A DNA stretch of 64,000 bases, taken from Methylobacterium indicum (GTDB lineage: Bacteria; Pseudomonadota; Alphaproteobacteria; Rhizobiales; Beijerinckiaceae). Position numbers and translations under genes: made by a program. Below, one piece after another: positions 62,496 through 64,000 of this stretch (position 1 is the first letter of the stretch; the number at the start of each line of letters is the position of its first letter). Under the pieces are notes generated by a model. It worked only from the letters and a program-made list of their open reading frames with translations. It ran no database searches and was not told the origin of the DNA. Where the stretch lies: NCBI RefSeq assembly GCF_001043895.1, contig NZ_JTHF01000111.1, positions 1-64,000 on the forward strand, read 5' to 3'.

Positions 62496-62654
62496 CGGAT
62501 CGCGTGCATGGGCGAGGACATTCCGGTGGACATACCCGGCGCTTAACCCGGTGGGCGCCGGGGTGTCACGCTTGAGCCCCGCGAGGCGCCGAGATAAGGC
62601 GGGCGTAACCCTGTGGCCGCCGCCGGGCGGCGGGCCGTCGAGAGAGCCTCCGAG

Positions 62655-63407
62655 ATGTCTGACGCCAGCCCCGCCCCGGTCACCGCCGCCATCCTGGTGA
62701 TCGGCGACGAGATCCTGTCCGGACGCACCAAGGACAAGAATATCGGCTACATCGCCGAGTACCTGACCAATTCCGGCATCGACCTGCGCGAGGTGCGGGT
62801 GGTGCCCGACGTTGCCGAGGAGATCGTGGCGGCGGTGAACGCGCTTCGCGGCCGCTACACCTACCTGTTCACGACCGGTGGGATCGGCCCGACCCACGAC
62901 GACATCACGGCCGATTGCGTCGCGCAGGCCGTCGGCGTCGGGATCGACGTCGATCCGCGGGCGAAGGCGATGCTGCTCGAGCGGATCAAGCCCGAGGACC
63001 TGAACGAGGCCCGCCTGCGCATGGCCCGGATCCCGTTCGGGGCCGAGCTGATCGAGAACCCGATCTCGAAGGCGCCGGGCTTCATGATCGAGAACGTGAT
63101 CGTGATGGCGGGCGTGCCCTCGATCATGCAGGCGATGATGGATTCGGTCGCCCCGCGGCTGAAGACCGGCGCGCGGGTGACCGCCGAGACGATCGAGGCC
63201 GGCAACCTGCCGGAGGGCGGCTACGCCGAGGGGCTCGCCGTCATCGCCAAGGCGCATCCGGGCGTCTCGATCGGCTCCTACCCGTCGATGACGCCTGCGG
63301 GCTTTCGCAACCAGATCGTGGTGCGCGGCCGCGAGCCCGAGGCGCTGGCCGCCGCGCGCACCGAGATCGAGGCGCTGCTGGCGCGCCTCCAAGCAGAGCG
63401 GACCTGA
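62655..63407 (+). CDS. CinA N-terminal-type molybdopterin-binding (MoCF) domain protein
   Basis: 250 residues. Only the MoCF/COG1058 domain is present: [63 protein letters not shown] and AGVPSIM. Full-length CinA adds a C-terminal NMN-amidase (PncC) domain, absent here; COG1058-type proteins can have pyrophosphatase activity on nucleotides such as ADP-ribose or CoA. ATG 62655 follows GAGAGCCTCCGAG. The Gpt-like gene starts eight bases after its stop. Confidence 0.92.
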   Translation: MSDASPAPVTAAILVIGDEILSGRTKDKNIGYIAEYLTNSGIDLREVRVVPDVAEEIVAAVNALRGRYTYLFTTGGIGPTHDDITADCVAQAVGVGIDVDPRAKAMLLERIKPEDLNEARLRMARIPFGAELIENPISKAPGFMIENVIVMAGVPSIMQAMMDSVAPRLKTGARVTAETIEAGNLPEGGYAEGLAVIAKAHPGVSIGSYPSMTPAGFRNQIVVRGREPEALAAARTEIEALLARLQAERT

Positions 63408-63415
63408 GAGACACA

Positions 63416-63922
63416 ATGGCTGCCCCGAGCGACAAGGCGTTTCCCGTTTCCTGGGACCAGTTCCACCGCGATGCCCGGGCCCTGGCCTGGCGGCTTGCCG
63501 GCGCCGGCCCGTTCGAGGCCATCGTGTGCATCACCCGCGGCGGGCTGGTGCCGGCCGCGATCGTGGCGCGCGAGCTCGGCATCCGGCTCATCGAGACCGT
63601 GTGCGTGGCGAGCTACCACGACTACCAGGAGCAGGGATCGCTCCAGGTGCTCAAGGACGTGGCGCCGAGCATCCGCGCCATCGGCGACGGCTCGGGCCGC
63701 GGCGTGCTCGTCCTCGACGACCTGACCGACACCGGCAAGACTGCCCAGGTGGTCCGCGCCATGCTGCCGGACGCGCACTTCGCCACGGTCTACGCCAAGC
63801 CCGCCGGCCGGCCCCTGATCGACACCTTCGTGACGGAGGTGAGCCAGGACACCTGGATCTACTTCCCGTGGGACATGGGCCTGTCCTACCAGGCGCCGAT
63901 CCAGCCGGGAACCTCCGGTTAA
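63416..63922 (+). CDS. gpt: Xanthine phosphoribosyltransferase
   Basis: 168 residues. Type I PRTase: [37 protein letters not shown], and the PRPP loop [13 protein letters not shown]. The C-terminal [14 protein letters not shown] with the conserved Trp/Pro matches Gpt of alphaproteobacteria. It salvages xanthine and guanine using PRPP. Co-directional with and close to the MoCF gene, so likely co-transcribed. Confidence 0.94.
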   Translation: MAAPSDKAFPVSWDQFHRDARALAWRLAGAGPFEAIVCITRGGLVPAAIVARELGIRLIETVCVASYHDYQEQGSLQVLKDVAPSIRAIGDGSGRGVLVLDDLTDTGKTAQVVRAMLPDAHFATVYAKPAGRPLIDTFVTEVSQDTWIYFPWDMGLSYQAPIQPGTSG

Positions 63923-64000
63923 GCTCACCGACCGGTGAACGCGAATGTTCGCTTTCACCGGATCAGTTGAGCGGGGTCTTGGTCCTGTCGCCGCGCCGGT

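Overview
The window is high-GC, gene-dense bacterial chromosome that fits an alphaproteobacterium of the Methylobacterium group. Evidence: a PQQ alcohol dehydrogenase with the lanthanide-type Asp-Tyr-Asp motif, followed by its own cytochrome c; the alphaproteobacterial regulator TrcR (DUF1013); a DUF4170 protein; and the order rpsA-sppA-ihfB-lapA-trpF-trpB. The genus is inferred from gene content, not from a marker sequence.

Layout. 0-6 kb: a nitrogen-salvage block, with an AtzE-type amidase (cut by the left edge), a DUF3225/AtzH-like protein and allophanate hydrolase AtzF. Facing them is a damaged operon: the 3' half of an MmgE/PrpD gene and a hydantoinase-like amidohydrolase with a frameshifted tail. 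6-8.7 kb: a broken autotransporter gene joined directly to the MmgE/PrpD remnant. 8.7-20.2 kb: a patchwork with lower GC in places. It holds fragments, msrA, a DUF938 gene, and a likely acquired catabolic cluster (TetR regulator, atypical SDR, dimeric-barrel protein, FAH-family enzyme, MFS transporter, iron alcohol dehydrogenase). It ends in a broken IS3 element, an integrase remnant and tRNA-Met, so it looks like an island at a tRNA. 20.3-27.1 kb: core genes on the minus strand (trpB, trpF, ornithine cyclodeaminase-like, lapA-like, ihfB, sppA, rpsA).

27.7-41 kb: a two-subunit molybdenum hydroxylase, an old yellow enzyme, prs, trcR, xseA, purD, a fluoroacetate-dehalogenase-like hydrolase and rarD. 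41-49.5 kb: a substrate-specific catabolic unit. It has a GntR regulator and SDR on one strand. On the other are a branched-chain-type ABC importer, whose inner permease and both ATPases are fused in one polypeptide, a 3-hydroxyacid dehydrogenase and a beta-keto acid cleavage enzyme (BKACE). The logic is import, oxidation at C3, then cleavage with acetyl-CoA.

49.8-56.1 kb: stress and housekeeping genes, then a complete polar amino acid ABC importer. 56.1-61.8 kb: an SDR, a cupin, a PCuAC-like periplasmic protein, the exaF-like dehydrogenase, its cytochrome c and small secreted proteins. 61.8-64 kb: sfsA, a CinA-type MoCF-domain protein and a Gpt-like phosphoribosyltransferase.

A repeat theme runs through the window. 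Three copies of a composite element made of two inverted GC hairpins sit between genes, one of them inside the ABC operon between the binding protein and the permease. No CRISPR array, rRNA or obvious new defence system was seen. The strongest candidates for undescribed biology are the TetR-controlled island cluster and the fused-transporter/BKACE cluster.
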